Positions 44,332 to 56,516 of a stretch of DNA of 64,000 bases are shown here, one piece after another (the first letter of the stretch is position 1; the number at the start of each line of letters is the position of its first letter). Position numbers and translations under genes: made by a program. Below the pieces are notes generated by a model, which worked only from the letters and a program-made list of their open reading frames with translations, did not search any database and had not been told where the DNA came from. The stretch is taken from positions 117,846,242 to 117,910,241 of the forward strand of contig BSWB01000006.1 of the NCBI GenBank assembly GCA_033239125.1. The letters are read 5' to 3'. Source of the stretch: Fagopyrum homotropicum (taxonomy: Eukaryota > Streptophyta > Magnoliopsida > Caryophyllales > Polygonaceae).

Positions 44332-47300
44332 TAAATCCGAACATGTCTTTTTTTTTTTTTGAAAAAAGGAAAGCGGTTCGAAACCTTAGACGACATGTCG
44401 TCTAGTGAATCGAAAGGCCGAAAAAGATCGGCAGACGGACTAACCGTCGAACAAGACACGACAAAGTAGAAAAAGAAACACACAACAAATACATCAAAAA
44501 GACCCGAAAGCTAAAAGATCTTCAGGGGAAAGCAGACTGATCCCGTCAACAAGAAGCGAAGAGCAACAACATTCGTCTCGAAGAAAGTACACAGGTATGG
44601 ATCCTGGGGAACAACTGTGGACACCTCAGATTTGGGCTGCAACAAAGCCGTCAGGAGTCGATCACAAATCCACGCTTCCTTCTCGACAAACTACTCGAAC
44701 CGCAACCAAATGACAATATCAAAACTGGGAAGACGATGCAGCAGAACCCGGGTATCATGATATAAAAAATGTGTGTTAATTTAAAGTTAAAAGAGCCACG
44801 ATTTATACGGAGGAAATTGGTCAAGAAATTCGTTAAAAGTTGGTTAAACACACAATAGCTTCTCTAGAGAACAACTTTTTTTTTTTTTTTTTGTTCGAGT
44901 TAAAAAATTGGTTAAACACGCAATAGCTTCCCAAGAGAACAACTATTGTATTGATTTTGTTCAAGTTTATTTGAAAAATCTTTATTTTCTAAGTGAATAA
45001 AGATTTGAGCCTTGAACTAACCTTTGTAATCAATGTTGGTGAAAATTGGTGCTGTTAGGCTGAGATCAGTACCGTTAGGCTGCAAGATTAGTGCCAAAAA
45101 CACTAATTTTACACAAAATGAAAGTTATCAAGATTCATCTCAGAACCGGTTCGATAAAGACCTTTTTTGTGTGATAAAAGTGCCAAGACCTCAACAAAGT
45201 GGTTAAAGGATGTAGTTTATAGTCATAAATTGTTTCATGATAAAGCAATAAGAGCTTGGGAAAATTGATAAGGCGTTCAGAACTTGGGAAGATTGATTAG
45301 TCTGTGCAAACTGAGAGTAGTTTATCAGGTAGTTCATACCTATACAGCAAAAGCCATAGAAGCCTGGGTTGTCACCCAAAAATCTAGTAATAAACTTAGA
45401 GGATGAAGCAGTAAAGCCACCATTGTCAGATTCAACACCAATCAAAGTATTATTGTCCAAAATTAAAGTCCGCAAAATACAAAGGTAGAGCGAATATAGT
45501 TGGTAAGGAAAATGGGTAACTAAATGGGTTTAGTACTTAATTGAACAAGTGAAGTCAAAAATCAAAATCAGGACAGAGGAGAGGGTGAAGGACAGGGCAA
45601 ACAAAACCCCCCAAGAAAAGAGCCCATCCCGGCGGCAGAAGACAGTCCCATGGCAGCCGCTCCACCCCTTCACATCCCAGTATAGATTTCTTCGGTCCAG
45701 GATACGAGAACTACGAAAGGCGATAGAAAGCCCTATATTTCCATCCACAGACCTCGTGAGATAAATGAGGGTTTGGGTGGTGGCCGGAGGTAGTCAACAA
45801 GATGTTCCGGCAAGATCTAGAAAGCCGGTGGGCCGAAGCGTGGAGGCCGGTGGGCCAAAGCGTGGTGGCCGGTGGGCCGAAGCGTGGTGGTTGATGTGTA
45901 ATGAAGTTCACAAACCCTTGTTGGTTGATGTGGTGATGTTCCATGGAGAGGCTACGGTTTTTTAGGGATTCAAACCCAGCCCTCTTTTCCACTTCAAGCC
46001 ACAAACGCTAATGTCACTTAGGAAAACAGGAGGGGAAACGAGAGATCCAAAGGGGAAACTAGGGTTGAAGAGGTGGTCGAATGGTGTCCGGATCCGCACC
46101 CGAATCAGAGGCCAAGGAGCTTGAGAAGAGCATTCCTTTAATGGGGAACAAACTAAAAAAGTTTGGGGCTGGGTTAGCAAGAGGTCGAAGAAAATCAAAC
46201 ACTGGTAAACAATATTGTTGATAGTTTGTTTGGGATCTGCTGAAGAAAAAACACAGGTTGCTGATTTGTTATACATAGGGGTGTAAATAGGGTGGGGATT
46301 ACCCGAAATTCGCGGGTATTACCCGTCATGGGGACGGGGATGGGGATTTTTAATGGGTACGGGGACGGGGATGGGGAAAACTTCGATTCCCCACTTGGGG
46401 ATGGGGACGGGGATGAAGATAGTGGTATTCGCCCCGCTCCCCGATTCGAACCCGAACCCGTTGGGGATCCTCGACGGGTAATCCGATGGGGATTCCCGAC
46501 GGGTAACCCGATGGGGATCCCCGGCGGAGAATATGTTGGGGGATACATATATAAACAAATTGTATTTATATAACAATTTCTTTCTAGTTCCATATTTAAT
46601 TAAAAAATTGTCGATGATTACTATAATTTCAAGCTATATAAACTTTTGTACTCTAAGATTACTCATTCCTACTTACACAAAATGTATTTTAACCTTAAAT
46701 ATTTATTTGATAATTATATGTGTAAATTATACTAATGCTAGCCTATATTAATTTGGTTTTCGATCATATGAGGATAACGCCTCGTGAAATTTTTGAATAT
46801 GTCGTGAAGGTCAAATCATGATGATCAAATGCACATCCCACTACATGTTGTGTTTTTTATATGTGTCTTACTCTTTTAGATATGTGTTTTGATGTGCAAT
46901 TTAAATCCTAAACCGTAAAATTAAAATGATAAAATAATATAACACTTTTGTCTTAAGATCGTAATCTAAATGTAAACATATAATTAATTACACAAGTTTG
47001 TACTACGAGTCTCGATCCTACTTGAACAAACGAAACCTAATATATAGACGGTATAACTTTACTTTACCAAATTTGTATTTTTTTTTAAAAAGTAAAATTT
47101 TCTTCTTTCTTTTTTTACTTGTGTTTTTTATTTATTTATATAGTTAAACAAAATAACAATTTTGTATTTTATGGTCTAATTTCATATTTCTTATCCGAGT
47201 CAATATTTTTTTGTCAAACTCCTAAAGTTAAAACGGGGATGGGGATTTTTACGGGGAAAACCAATAAGGTTTTAAAATGGAGAAATTAAACGGGGACGGG

Positions 47301-47573
47301 GATTCCCCGATGGGGACGAATATCCGACGGGTATGGGGATGGGGACAATTCTCAATACCCGAACGGGGATGGGGATGGGGACGGGGGCCATTATATTAAA
47401 TGGGTATGGGGATGAATATGGTACTCCCCGACCCATATCCGACCCACTGACATCCCTAGTTATACATTTGTTGTTGGTGACTTGGTGTTGCTGAATGTTG
47501 GTATTAGGGTAAGCTTGGGGGTTTCCCAACTCTGTAACAGTAGAGAGCGTTTTGTAAATCCGAACATGTCTTT
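44332..47573 (-). mobile_element. Non-LTR retroposon (LINE-like or retroposed transcript), with a nested hAT element
   Basis: A 19-bp direct repeat, TAAATCCGAACATGTCTTT, lies at 44332-44350 and 47555-47573. Immediately inside the left copy is a T-run, i.e. a poly(A) tail on the minus strand. This is the expected structure of a target-primed insertion whose 3' end points left. Without the hAT insertion (46276-47458 plus one TSD) the body is about 2.0 kb. It has leader-like GC-rich DNA at 45560-46150 and no recognisable reverse transcriptase or endonuclease. It may therefore be a 5'-truncated or RT-less element, or a retroposed non-coding transcript. Confidence 0.6.
46276..47458. mobile_element. 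Non-autonomous hAT element, 1.18 kb; TSD GTTATACA
   Basis: The ends are TAGGGGTGTAAATAGGG and, on the other strand, TAGGGATGTCAGTGGG. They are flanked by the exact 8-bp duplication GTTATACA (46268-46275 and 47459-47466). Both subterminal regions are packed with GGGGATGGGGA/GGGGACGGGGA words. The interior is AT-rich without a transposase. It is inserted inside the retroposon and so is younger than it. Confidence 0.85.
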
Positions 47574-48540
47574 AGTTGAACCTAAATTTTGATTAAATTT
47601 CATACCGTGCTCATACTCGGCTTATTTAGTAAATAAACGAGCTAAAATTGAATTGAGCTCGAGTAGTTTGGTAAATTAGGCCCAATTAATATGGGCTTTA
47701 CCAAATATATGGCCCATATATAATTGGGTTTATAACCAGACCTTCCATGACTTGTACTTTCTTACTAAAACAACTTTTTGGGATAGGTAAGTGTTTGTTG
47801 GTATAATTGTGACGTTTTAATTTGTAAGAATTTATATTTTTATTTTAACTGTTAAAACGTTGATTTAAAATTATGTTATAGTATAATATTCAACTTTATT
47901 CTTAAATATAATAAAGAAAATGTGTTTTAAAATTTTGATTTTAGGTTGAAAAAAAACTGACGGTTTTATTAAACGAGTCTTTTTCTAAGTTTGTCAAGTA
48001 TGAGAATCCAATAAAATAGTTCATGAAATAAGATTTGTGGTCAAATTCGAAGCAAAATTATCAAAAAGGACAAATATTAAAGGGCTAACATTTGTGGTCA
48101 AATTTGAAAATCAAACGAACTTGGTCGACTTATACGTTGTTGATTCTTATGGTGAATATTTTTTTTCATTTTCAATGTTTTATTTTCTTTCTTCCATTAT
48201 ATTTTTGTATAGTGTATTTTAAAATTAATTAAATTCTACACATAATTAGATTCCCAGACATTAATAAATAAATGTACTAAATTTATTTTTATTGTAAATT
48301 TTTATTTTAAAATAAAACCAAAGTAGGGATAAATAAAGGGTAGATGCTCATATGTTGTTTATCCATATGTTTATTTTTGAAAATCGTAATCATAATATAA
48401 GAAAATTCAATATATTAGATATTTAGTTGGTTGTTGGTTGTTGAAGAGCCGACCCGTATTTTGGACCGGAGTAGGTAATTTTAGGTCCAATTTTAAGTAT
48501 TTTTGGTAATTTCTCGGGTCGGCTCGATAAGTTCGAACAA
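47574..48540. other. Intergenic spacer upstream of the lipase gene
   Basis: The first 110 bases (AAACGAGCTAAAATTG, GAGCTCGAG) continue the old hAT-like repeat seen at 44145-44331. The rest is AT-rich with no supported gene. Confidence 0.45.
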
Positions 48541-48544
48541 ACCA

Positions 48545-48745
48545 ACCACGTATATAATCCAGATATAGATGAGATGAATTTGCGAGACAAGCAACGTGGA
48601 TAAAAAGAAAAAAGAAAAGAAAAAACGTGGTGGTCCCCACGTGGAAGTACTCAGTCGCCGGAAAGTGCAGACAATAGAAAGTCCTTTATGAACTGCTCAC
48701 GTAACACGGTTTCCACCTCCCCAATTATTATTCGCTGACGTGTTG
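48545..48745 (+). promoter_or_regulatory. Cluster of six ACGT cores upstream of the lipase gene, including a perfect G-box
   Basis: ACGT occurs at 48548, 48595, 48625, 48639, 48699 and 48738. The fourth is the palindrome CCACGTGG (48637-48644). ACGT cores bind bZIP and bHLH factors, and paired ABRE-type copies mediate abscisic acid response. The cluster is 260-450 bp before the ATG at 49001. Confidence 0.5.
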
Positions 48746-49000
48746 GGCTCATCAAAAAAGAACTCTTTTTCCCAAACGACGCCGTTTAGCCCCTAGCCGA
48801 CGAAACTATTAGATTTATGTTTTTGCATTATTTATTTGACTCAGGTTTCGTTCAAATTTCTTTATTTGCTTTACACATTTCCATTCCCCACAAAAAAGGA
48901 GGCGAATTTCGCAAGGAAATCGGTTATCCTGTTGTATTAACAAACTTGTTGTCAAATCTTCTTTTCGAGCAAAGATTTGAAGCAAAATCCTGAAATTGAG

Positions 49001-51682
49001 ATGGACAGCTTGTATTTGAGAACTGGGGTTGGCCCATCGATCTCAGTAAGCAGCAATCTAGATGCACGTTCAAACCCATCGAAATTCTCCACTGGAAGGT
49101 CATCGCCGACGGAAAGTGGTGGTGGTTCCATGAGAACGGCGCTATCGAGGTTCTCTTTGAAGCATCCGTTCAGATCTCTGTTTCCAGGGGCTAAGCAGGG
49201 GATTGGGATTAAAGGGACTGCTCTAGACGACGCCGTTTTAGTCGACATCAAGGACAGCAAGAGCAAGATCAAGCATGGCAATGGTGGTAATTTGGAGGAG
49301 CCTGAGGGGCAAAATGGGAATTGGGTGATGAAGGTTCTTCAGGTTAAATCTCTTTGGGGAAATGCTGATGACGAAATTAGGGAAGTAGGGGAAACTGGAG
49401 CTGAATCTGCTACAGTTTCTTCAAGCTGTGGAGAATCTGAAACTTGTGATTGTGAATATGACAATGAGGATGATGATGATGAAAAGGAAGTTGTTTTCGA
49501 TCGAAGCTCTTTTTCTAAGTTGCTTAAGAGGGTTTCAATTGCTGAAGCTAAATTGTATGCACAGATGTCTAATTTGGGGAGTTTAGCTTATGATATTCCT
49601 ATGATTAAGGTAAATTCAATCACTTCATCTCTTGCATCTGCATTCTTTATCTTGTTCTTTTGAATTGAGACTGAATTGATTCAATCTTGATACATTTAGC
49701 CAGGAAATCTCCTGAAAAGGCATGGCTTAGAGTATGTTACCTCTTCAATAGAAAAAAGAGAACAGTTAGCAAATGCAGATCCTGATAAGCCATTAGAAAA
49801 ATCAGAAGATCAAAAAGCCGAATCGGAAATAGAGGATAGCAAGAATCAAGGACCTCGAATAAGCCCTACAGCTGCATTTCAGACAGTAGCATCAGCTGCA
49901 GCTTACTTAAACGCTCGTACACGCAACATATTCGTTCCATTGAAATCCGATTCAGATCAGGAGACACTCAAAGACGACATTGGTGATATGGCTTCGTTCA
50001 TGGCTACAACTGACTCGGTCACTGCTGTTGTCGCTGCTAAAGAGGAAGTCAAGCAAGCCGTTGCTGATGATCTTAACTCTATTAGCTCGTCGCCCTGTGA
50101 ATGGTACATCTGTGATGATGATCAAACCGCAACTCGGTTCTTTGTCATTCAGGGATCTGAAACACTGGCTTCATGGCAAGCTAATCTACTCTTTGAACCT
50201 ATTCAATTTGAGGTAAACCGAAAATGTGTTCTTCACTTGCATATGACTTGAGTTCGGAAGTCATCGGATGAACAGATCCGGAACTCGTAACCGTCACGGT
50301 AACGGGTTTCGAATCCTTGACATGTTTTTCACGGATCCGGAACTCGTAACGGTCACATTAACGGGTACCGGATCCGTGATTATTATCTTTGTGAATTCTA
50401 ACAAAAAAAAAAATAATCTTAGGCTGACACACGGATACGAAACCTGTGTCCGTTTCTGCTATCAGATTTTATTTTTTTAATTTTTTTTTCGGTTTTGGAA
50501 ACCGTAACGGTGACGAATGCGCAATGCGTTTGTAAATTCCATCTTCATGTAGATAATATCCGTCTTTGAGTTTCATCATTAAGCTAGATTTACTTAATTT
50601 TTTCCTTTCTTGATAGGGATCCGATATCATGGTGCACCGAGGAATATACGAAGCTGCAAAAGGAATTTACCAACAGATGTTACCTGAGATCCGGGCTCAC
50701 ATGAAAGCCCACGGAACACGTGCAAGACTCCGGTTTACAGGCCATTCACTAGGAGGAAGCTTATCACTTTTGATCAATCTGATGATCTTGATAAGAAACG
50801 AAGCGCCACTTTCCTCATTGCTCCCGGTCATTACTTTCGGCTCTCCAACTATCATGTGTGGTGGCGATAAGCTACTTGGAAAGCTCGGTTTACCGAGTAG
50901 CCATGTCCAAGCTGTCACAATGCACCGTGATATTGTGCCTCGTGCCTTCTCTTGTCACTACCCTAATCATGTTGCCGAGATCCTCAAGGCTATCAATGGA
51001 AATTTCCGCAACCATCCTTGCCTCAACAACATGGTACACTCGTCATTCCTTTTGTTGCATATCTATGACCTTTAGGTATCCATATCTAGATATCAATATA
51101 GCAGATATCGGGATCAAGACATGAGTTTGTAAAGTAATAAAGAGTTTGTTTTTGTATTTGCAGAATCTTCTATTTGCTCCAATGGGAGAACTGATCATTC
51201 TCCAACCAGACTCAAACTACTCACCTCAACACCATCTCCTTCCTACAGGAAGCGGACTCTACACGCTAACCGAAAATGCTGATCCTAAGCTCATCCGGTC
51301 AGCCAAGCTAGCATACCTAAATTCACCCCATCCTCTCGAGATCCTAAGCGATCGTTCAGCCTATGGAAACGGAGGAACCATACAACGTGACCATGACATG
51401 AACTCGTATCTCAAGTGTGTCCGATCTGTTATTCGACACGAGCTCAGCCAGCTGAGGAGGGGTCGTAGAGAGAGGAAGACAGGCGATGTGTGGTGGGGTT
51501 TGGCCCTACCGCGTGTCGTCCATGGTGGTAGCGTTGTGGTTAAGAGAGGAAGTGAATCTGTTAAGAGGTTCAGTACGCTTGTGGCTTCACACCACCTGCA
51601 TTTGCTGGTGATCTTGCTTTTTCCGGCACGGTGGCTGCTCGTCGGAGCCTTCAGCGTTCTTCTTGATGGGTTTGGTTGCTGA
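49001..51682 (+). CDS. PLIP: Plastid lipase (PLIP-type phospholipase A1), class 3 lipase; four exons
   Basis: Exons are 49001-49609, 49700-50212, 50617-51033 and 51164-51682. All introns are GT-AG in phase 0, giving 685 residues. I chose the ATG at 49001 (GAGATGG). The N-terminal 90 residues are Ser/Arg-rich, as for a chloroplast transit peptide. FSKLLKRVSIAEAKLYAQMS at the end of exon 1 is characteristic of the PLIP group. The nucleophile elbow FTGHSLGGSL in exon 3 puts the catalytic Ser near residue 418. Asp of HRDIVPR (about 479) and His of RDHDMNSYL (about 590) complete the triad. Arabidopsis PLIPs release polyunsaturated acyl groups from plastid lipids, feeding seed oil or jasmonate synthesis. 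Which paralogue this is cannot be told. Intron 2 holds a short internal duplication. The gene appears intact. Confidence 0.92.
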
Positions 51683-52243
51683 AAATTTGTTCATTCAACA
51701 TTGTAGGAAAAATTCAATTAGGTGATAGGTAGGAATATGATTCTTTCATGAATGTTAATGTCAAAATGTGTTGCCAAATGTGACAGTTGTAATTCATTGA
51801 TCATTCGAAGTTCGAACCCATATACTAGTAAAAAGGTTTGTAGCACGTTCACATATTTGACAAAGGCATACTTTCTGCCTACATTCCGTTTGATATCAAT
51901 TGGAGCAACAAGTTAGATAACTTTTATATTCTAATTTGGTTTTGATATGGGTCAGTTACTTGCTTTTTCATGAATGTTAGGTATTCACTGACATCAATAT
52001 TTGAGATATCCGTAGGTTTTAATTTATAAAAAAGAACAACAAATATAAGATATATGATATATTTTTTTTTTTTTATCAATATTTGAGAAATGGTGTATTA
52101 GAAATATATCAAGTTTAACGGACTGCAAATCAAGAGGCATGTGCATACAAGCATAAAATCGCGTTAGGTTCAAGTCCAACACTACCGTTGACCACCTAAC
52201 TCACCGTTGACTAGGCTGGCAAATGGTGTATGACTATTGGGTA
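51683..52243. other. 3' flank of the lipase gene and spacer
   Basis: AT-rich. No supported gene or defined repeat. Confidence 0.5.
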
Positions 52244-52244
52244 G

Positions 52245-52445
52245 GGATTCAATTTTGCTCACCCTCCACTTTGAGGGGGTGATATTACCCACCAATAGAA
52301 TTCCCTCATCATTATTGTTTTTAATAAAATTAAATATAATTAATTTTCTATTTCTTTTTTAAAAGTAAAAAATAATGATGATGTGAGATTTCTATTGGTG
52401 GGTAATATCACCCCCTCAAAGGGAAGGGTGAGCAAAATTGAATCC
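52245..52445. mobile_element. Fold-back MITE, about 200 bp
   Basis: The left arm GGATTCAATTTTGCTCACCC...GAGGGGGTGATATTACCCAC is repeated inverted at the right end with few changes. The arms are about 75 bp each and enclose about 50 bp of AT-rich loop. Flanks show no clear target duplication, so the superfamily is uncertain. Confidence 0.7.
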
Positions 52446-52920
52446 GAAATAAAGGCTGCAAACGTGGAGCCACATCAGGAAAATCTGGATGACAAAGAGA
52501 GAGGGACCGCTGAGCTGGCTAGGGCCCATTGCTTCCAAATTTGCCGTAAAAGGTGTCCGCTGCGTTATTCAACTAATTATATTCTCAGCCCCTTTACTTC
52601 CCAAACTTACATTTTATAGCCTTCGTTCACAAATAATTAACGATTTAGGTTTGATTTTGTATTTTTTTAAAAAAAATTCATTTAGCAAGGGAGGTTCTTG
52701 TGAAACATTTTATTTTCTTCGTTCACAAATGATTAACGAGAAAGCAATATGCAACAAGTGAAATATTGTTCCAAGTTGATTGTTTGAATAAATTCATGCA
52801 AGTAAAAATAACCTTATTTTGAAAAATTTATTTTTGAGTGCTTTATAAATTCAAATAAATTCTAAAAAAATAAATTAATTCTTAAATAAACACTTATAAA
52901 AATTAAAGTCAGGTTTTGAA
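52446..52920. other. Spacer
   Basis: Includes a GC-richer stretch at 52450-52560 without a convincing frame, then AT-rich DNA. Confidence 0.4.
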
Positions 52921-52926
52921 ACTAAA

Positions 52927-52954
52927 CTAGTATATAACCTGCACCTTGTGCGGG
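52927..52954 (-). mobile_element. Second Helitron-like 3' end (CTAG plus hairpin)
   Basis: On the minus strand, CCCGCAC-AAG-GTGCAGG (a 7-bp stem with one mismatch) is followed by a short AT spacer and A|CTAG|T (CTAG at 52927-52930). The layout matches 5568-5598 in the same orientation. Just right of it a 60-bp segment (ATAATAAATTGTTACCATCA) is tandemly repeated with change. The start of the element was not found. Confidence 0.45.
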
Positions 52955-53615
52955 GTTGAATTATAATAAATTGTTACCATCATGTTTTTAATTTTCTTTC
53001 AACCTTGTACGGGGGTTCAACTATAATAAATTGTTACCATCATATTTTTAAATATCTTTCACCATCATGTTTTACATACAAAAATCTAAATACTTTAAAA
53101 ACATAAAATTAAATTTTAACAAAATTTTTTATTAAAAAAAATATATTTGTATTTACATATGTATCTTTATTAAAAAATAGACAGTTTATGTACTTTGTGT
53201 GGTTTAATATTACCTTATAAAAATAATCTAAATGAGTATCATAAAAACTTAAGTTATTCCAAACGAACAAATTATTATTGCAGAACTATATCTTGTATTG
53301 TTTTTCTCATTCCGATATTATTAATATTGAAGTACAAAAATATAAATTTTGAAGGGAAATAATTTTTTTTGTAGTGTTTCTAAATTTTCGATTTCAATGT
53401 ACTACTACTAATATTATAATTTTTATTTTCTTTTCGAATGTGGTTCAATGATTTGAAGATATTTTAATTTAAAGTTTCAAGTACAAAATATGTGAAATGT
53501 TAGTTATTGTTTTTCGTTATACTTGGAATTGGTTAAATGATAAATATTTTAAATTTAAATTTTCGGTTGTAGATTCTTTTATTTTAAAAAAAATGAAGCT
53601 TTGATTTTAGAATAT

Positions 53616-53666
<51 letters not shown>

Positions 53667-53974
53667 AATTGCTTTCTTAGTTTTGGTTACAGGAATAATT
53701 TTAAAAAAAAAAATTTTGAGGCAGTTAATTATAATTATAATTTATTAATTAATATAGAAAATATACTTAGTTATAGTTGTTATGATTTGATGATTTGGTA
53801 TTTTTCTAATGAGTAGGATGGTGACATGTAAAATATTTTTTTATGATTTAAATTTATTAGATTTTAATGGCAGTGTTGTAATTTTTATATGACAAAAATG
53901 TAAATATTTGCCAAAAAAATTCTAGGTGGCATATTTCATTGATTGACAAGTGGCATTAGTGGGTTGTGTTTTAG
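52955..53974. other. AT-rich sequence, possibly the Helitron body, with a TA microsatellite at 53616-53663
   Basis: No coding content. The TA repeat at 53616-53663 is nearly pure. Confidence 0.45.
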
Positions 53975-53990
53975 TATATATATATATATA

Positions 53991-56516
53991 CAAATACTGA
54001 CTCCCATGTAAACAACCCTTATAGTGTTCAATGAGAACGAATTATATTCGTTGGATCATTATAATGGATGGCTGAGATTAAGCAATAGTTTAATAAATAA
54101 AAAATTATAAAAAAAAATTTTAATCCTAATTTTGGAAGTGATAGCGCGTGCCAAACAATCCTCTCCATAATTATCCTTAATTTAAAAATTTCCCTTAAAT
54201 AAAACAATTAAATCTTTTTACGGTTATTTTTGTATCTCGCTTCTTCCTCCAAAGCAGAATCCCCTGTTTTCGAACTGAAGGAGACCATTGGTGCCGCTAT
54301 CTTCTTCCATTATTCGCCGCCGTCTGTGGAGCATGAGTTTTTTTCCCCATCCATTCTACACTAGGTATTGTGTTCGTCTTTCCCCGCCGTCGCTCGAGGT
54401 AATGTCCATTGTTGATAAACTTTCTGTTTCGTTTCTACAAATTAGGGTTTTTTTGCGGTTAAAAGTAACGAAATCCCTAATTTTGTTGTAGTTATCTTCA
54501 TCCTCTACTTCTTCTTCCGGTCTTCAGCGCCATTGGAGTCGCCGGTGTTGTGTTCGTACTTGATTCCGCATTCGGTTCTGAGAGCGTCGGTATTCGGAGT
54601 TCTGCATCTTAATATCCTATTCATTGTCCGTATTCGGTTCTAGAAGCGCCGGTATTCGGCGTTCTGCATCTTAATATCCTATTCATTGTCGATTGCTACA
54701 CAAATTAGGGTATTCTTCGACTAGCCGCAACCCATTCGTCACACGAGGTATTGTTATCGTTGTATTCCACCTGCCTATCCATATATGAGTGGTGTTAATG
54801 AGTAATGATTTTTATATTCGTTAGTCCATTGTTGTTGAATGTTGCCAACCGAATGTCTATTAATTTTTGTTGATGAGCTCGAAGTATTATTGTCGAATTT
54901 GGGTTGATAAGCCATTGTTGTTGAATGTTGTTCATGCCTTGTCGAATGCGAGTTATGCTTGAGCCATTATTCACTTGCCTGTTCATATGTGATTGGTGTT
55001 AATGGCTATAGGTTTTTATATTCGGTAGTCCATTGTTGATGAATGTTGCCAACTGAATGGCTATTGATTTATGTTGATGAATTTGGGTTGATAGTCCAAT
55101 TTTGTTGAATGTTCTCCCATGCCTTGTCGAATACGAGTTATGTTTCAACCATTATACACTTGCCTGCTCATATATGATTGGTGTTGATGGTCATTATTTT
55201 TTATATTTGATACGAAACTTGATAAAATTGCTAAAAGATGAATTATATTCGTCATTGTTTGATTGTTCTCCATGCCTTGTCGAATGAGACATTGGCTATG
55301 CTTATGAAATATTCATGAATAAGATGAATTATATTCGTTATTGTTTGATTGTTGTGTTCAGAAAACAAGACGGTGTCAGACAAGAAACAACGGATTAGAA
55401 GTGGGAAAAGGAAGGCCGTTTCAATTCAAGAATCTTTTGACGAGTCAGATATTTATATACTTTGCTCTATTGGTCTGAGAACACAATGATGCCAAAAATA
55501 CCGTGTATGGTTGCTAGAGGAGCGTTGGAGATTAACAACACTAAGGATGATGATGATGAATAGACCATCCAAGTAGTTATCTTGATATGTTGTTTCGGAC
55601 AACTATTTTGCTACACTTTGTCAAAACTATATTCTACCGTTTATTTCTCTATTTGGATATTTTGAACACTTATGTAGGGATCATTGTGTTTGACACTACC
55701 GTCTTTATTAATGTCAAAACACTATTTTACATTGTCAAAACTCTTTTTTTATATGTTGTTTTGGACAATTCTTTTGTTACATTGAGTAAAACACAACAGC
55801 CATTGGAAGAAGATCTTTATCTTGTATGCTAACACCGTTTACCATGCATAATATGATGGATTAGTAAGTGTACTAATCACCGAATAAGAACGATATAATT
55901 TCAGAATATACATGATATAGTTAATGGATGTTTCATGTATTAGATGTTGTATGTTAAGGAGCACAACCTTTTCACTTTTTACCGTATATGATGCTATCTT
56001 TAATAGAATATACAAGGTATATTTACCGAATATAGAATATATTAGTGTGTTGTATGTTAATGAGCGTTGTACATTTGGGTAATTAAGTTTACGCTTTCTT
56101 ATTTGATGTTTCAACACTATAAAATGTAATCGTATTTCAAACAATATATCCCGAAATAATATTTTTATATTAACGTATATAGTTGAAGAAAGTTGTACAT
56201 TACTGAAACTAATATTTCAAATAATATTTTTATATTATCATTATCTTGATATTCTTTACTACCCTTATTAATTAATTGGAAGATTTTGTAAATTGTAACT
56301 GCCTAAAATAGTGGAAGAAGATTTCATTTATAATTATTAAAAAAATATCGAAATTGCCTTAATTTGGAGAGTGTATTACACATTCCAATCAAGAGAGTGG
56401 TTTGTATTTTTTATAGAATATTTAGGTAAAATTTCAGCCTTTGGATTAATCAGATCAAGGGCTACTATTCGTTTTCATTGAACAATATAAGAGCTGTTTA
56501 CATGGGAGTCAAACTC
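53991..56516. mobile_element. Non-autonomous TA-microsatellite-associated element (2.5 kb), same family group as the 31-kb MITEs
   Basis: The left end reads TGACTCCCATGTAAACAACC and the right end, on the other strand, TTTGACTCCCATGTAAACAG. Both continue to TTCAATGAGAACGAAT or TTCAATGAAAACGAAT, giving an inverted repeat of about 55 bp. It is bounded by TA tracts (53975-53990 and 56517-56528). About 85 bases of its left end align with the MITE end at 30925, including CGTTGGAT and the following GAGATT. The interior has gene-like leader sequence (54230-54560) and tandem duplications but no intact frame. ATTATATTCGT words recur near 54040, 55245 and 55330. Confidence 0.65.
54585..55175 (+). repeat. 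Tandem duplications inside the element
   Basis: A segment of about 60-65 bp containing GTTCTGCATCTTAATATCCT is repeated twice (about 54599 and 54660). A segment of about 190-205 bp beginning near CACCTGCC/CACTTGCC, with GATTGGTGTTAATGG, CCATTGTTG and CATGCCTTGTCGAA, recurs from about 54768, 54972 and 55158. Confidence 0.6.

Noticed and set aside
45549..46593. Overlapping 66-132 residue frames on both strands near 46 kb
   Set aside because: They fall in the retroposon body and the G-rich hAT end, where low complexity keeps frames open. No family recognised.
48977..49000. Lipase start at TTG 48977
   Set aside because: Plant genes start at ATG. The ATG at 49001 is the first in frame and gives a normal transit-peptide-like N-terminus.
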